DNA of 64,000 bases from Chamaea fasciata. Taxonomy: Eukaryota; Chordata; Aves; Passeriformes; Sylviidae. The translations under genes were made by a program, and so were the position numbers. The DNA is taken from NCBI GenBank assembly GCA_029207755.1, contig JARCOQ010000097.1:124001-188000 (forward strand), in the 5' to 3' direction. The notes beneath the pieces were generated by a model. It searched no databases. It saw only the letters and a program-made list of their open reading frames with translations, and was not told the origin of the DNA. Positions 62,126 through 64,000 of this stretch are shown in pieces (the first letter of the stretch is position 1; each line of letters begins with the position of its first letter).

Positions 62126-64000
62126 GACACCTAGGGGACAGCCAGGGCAACCCAGGGACACCAGGGCCCTCCCAGGGACACCTAGGGGACAGCCAGGGAA
62201 CCCCAGGGACACCCTGGGCACCCCCAGGGACACCTAGGGGACAGCAAGGGCACCCCCAGGGACACCTAGGGGACAGGCAGGGCACACCCAGGGACACCTA
62301 GGGGACAGCCAGGGCCCCCCCAGGGACACCTAGGGGACAGGCAGGGCACCCCCACGGACACCGAGGGGACAGCCAGGGCACCCCCAGGGACACCTAGAGG
62401 ACAGGCAGGACACCCCCAGGGCACCCCAGGGACACCCATTGCACCCCCAGGGACACCAAGGGGACAGCCAGAGCACCCCAAGGACAGCCAGGGCACCCCC
62501 AGGGACACCTAGGGGACAGCCAGGGCACCCCAGGGACACCAAGGGGACAGCCAGGGCAACCCCAGGGACACCTAGGGGACAGCCAGGGCACCCCAGGGAC
62601 ACCCAGGGCACCCCCTGGGACACCAAGGGGACAGGCAGGGCACCCCCAGGGACACCGAGGGGAAAGCCAGGGCACCCCCAGGGACACCTAGGGGAAGGCA
62701 GGACAGCCCCAGGGACACCTAGGGGACAGCCAGGGCACCCCCAGGGACATTTAGAGGACAGCCAGGGCACTCCAGGGACACCCAGGGCACTCCCAGGGAC
62801 ACCTAGGGGACAGGCAGGGCACCCCCAGGGACACCCAGGGCACCCCCAGGGACACCTAGGGGACAGGCAGGGCACCCCCAGGGACACCTAGGGGACAGCC
62901 AGGGCACCCCCAGGGACACAGACGGGACAGCCAGGGCACCCCCAGAGACCCCTAGGGGACAGCCAGGGCACTCCCAGGGACACTCGGGGCACCCACAGGG
63001 ACACCTTGGGGACAGCCAGGGCACCCAAGGGACACCCAGGGCACCCCCAGGGACACCTAGGGGACAGGCAGGGCACCCCCAGGGACACCCAGGGCACCCC
63101 CAACGACACCTAGGGGACAGGCAGGGCACCCCAGGGACACCCAGGGACACCTAGGGGACTGCCCGGGCATCCCCAGGGACAGCCAGGTCACCCCCAGGTA
63201 CACCTAGGGGACAGCCAGGGCACCCCAGGCACACCCAGGGCACCCCCAGGGACACCTAGGGGACAGCCACGGCACACTAGGGACAGCCCGGGCACCCCCA
63301 GGGACACCGAGGGGACAGCCAGGGCACCCTCAGAGACACCGAGGGCACAGCCAGGGCACCCTGGGGACAGCCAGGGCACCCCCAGGGACACCTAGGGGAC
63401 AGGCAGGTCACCCCCAGGGACACCTAGGGGACAGCCAGGGCACCCTAGGGACAGCCAGGGCACACCCAGGGACACCTAGGGGACAGGCATGGCACCCCCA
63501 GGGACACCTAGGGGATAGCCAGGGCACCCCAGGGAGAGCCAGGGCACCCCCTGGGACACCAAGGGGACAGACAGGGCACCCCCAGGGACACCGAGGGGAA
63601 AGCCAGGGCACCCCCAGGGACACCAAGGGGAAGGCAGGACACCCCCAGGGACACCTAGGGGACAGCCAGGGCACCCCCAGGGACATTTAGGGGACAGCTA
63701 GGGCACTCCAGGGACACCCAGGGCACCCCCAGGGACATTTAGGTGACAGCCAGGGCACTCCAGGGACACCCAGGGAACCTCCAGGGACACCTAGGGGACA
63801 GGCAGGGAACCGCCAGGGACACCTAGGGGACAGCCAGGGCACCCCCAGGGACACCCAGGGCACCCCCAGGGACACCTAGGGGACAGGATGGGCACCCCCA
63901 GTGCACCCCAGGGACACCCAGCGCACCCCCAGGGACACCAAGGGGACAGCCAGAGAACCCCAAGGACAGCCAGGGCACCCACAGGGACACCTAGGGGACA
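62126..64000. repeat. Minisatellite array, segment 11, continues off the window
   Basis: The whole segment repeats 16,195-18,069 at an offset of 45,931 with only scattered substitutions, and both the module M11 and this flank belong to that duplication. Examples of differences are GGCACCCCCAGGGACACCGAG against GGCACCCCCACGGACACCGAG near 62,350, and GGGGACAGCC against GGGGATAGCC near 63,513. The array is still present at the last base, so its right end lies outside the window. No gene is seen. Confidence 0.92.

Noticed and set aside
1..64000. Hundreds of long open frames on both strands as protein-coding genes
   Set aside because: Their translations are direct readings of the 32-bp repeat in shifting frames. 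They start and stop wherever a variant creates ATG or TAG, overlap on both strands, and have no domain or signal.
1..64000. CRISPR array
   Set aside because: There are no constant repeats separated by unique spacers. Monomers are contiguous, degenerate and GC-rich, and no cas genes or prokaryotic features are present.
1..64000. Telomeric or rRNA repeat
   Set aside because: There are no TTAGGG runs. CCTAGGGG occurs only within the larger unit. No rRNA-like conserved sequence or spacer organisation is present.
1..64000. Collagen-like or other structural repeat gene
   Set aside because: No frame keeps a regular Gly-X-Y or other constant period. Unit lengths of 31, 32 and 21 bp continually change frame, and substitutions show no codon bias that I can see.
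1..64000. Regulatory meaning for the repeated CCTAGG palindrome or the TGACG variant
   Set aside because: Both are simple consequences of the repeat unit and of one of its variants. Nothing places them relative to a promoter.

Overview
The window is one continuous block of GC-rich tandem repeat with no conventional intact gene. Nearly all of it is a degenerate minisatellite. Its basic unit is about 31-32 bp, made of three sub-blocks that each begin with a G-run (AGGGACACCT, then AGGGGACAGCC, then AGGGCACCCCC). The unit is often shortened to about 21 bp by loss of one sub-block. The consensus has no CpG although the array is GC-rich, and the centre of the full unit carries the palindrome CCTAGG. 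The many long open frames, especially on the minus strand, arise because the repeat lacks stops in some frames. I do not annotate them as proteins.

Embedded in the array are ten nearly identical copies of a non-minisatellite module of about 572 bp, plus one truncated stub. I call them M1 to M11: M1 4191-4760, M2 13183-13754, M3 15623-16194, M4 22883-23456, M5 32032-32605, M6 stub 44041-44121, M7 44709-45280, M8 50403-50975, M9 54282-54855, M10 59341-59914, M11 61554-62125. On the minus strand each full module looks like a small gene fragment: an exon end with a GTGACT donor, an intron with short TCCCAGT-type tandem motifs, a 70-bp (or 45-bp) exon-like segment reading ...LVPVRNVERLKRDLR before GTGAGG, a GC-rich intron, and a 27-bp exon-like segment reading LLEVEAAVG before GTGAGC. 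I do not recognise the parent gene. These fragments were apparently amplified together with the surrounding minisatellite.

The array has strong higher-order structure. Clear tandem duplications have offsets of 1,715 bp (7.5-10.2 kb), about 2,440-2,510 bp (12.3-16.7 kb), 2,377 and 2,146 bp (24.8-31 kb), 932 bp (36.8-38.7 kb), about 922 bp (41.7-43.1 kb), 1,434 bp (47.5-50 kb) and 884 bp (55.7-57.4 kb, copies identical as read). Long-range duplications include 15.6-18.1 kb with 61.5-64 kb (offset 45,931), 22.2-23.8 kb with 31.4-33 kb (offset 9,149), and 19.1-20 kb with 33.1-34 kb (offset 14,047). The modules fall into subfamilies with diagnostic differences, and at least two copies (M9, M11) are mosaics, which points to unequal exchange and gene conversion.

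Organism: a vertebrate, most likely a bird, and probably a GC-rich microchromosome. The grounds are the spliceosomal intron signals, the ACTGGGATGAACTGG-type intronic motif that I remember from avian introns, and the GC-rich minisatellite. This is inference from memory, not a database match. I see no prokaryotic genes, RNA genes, CRISPR arrays, transposon ends or telomeric repeats.
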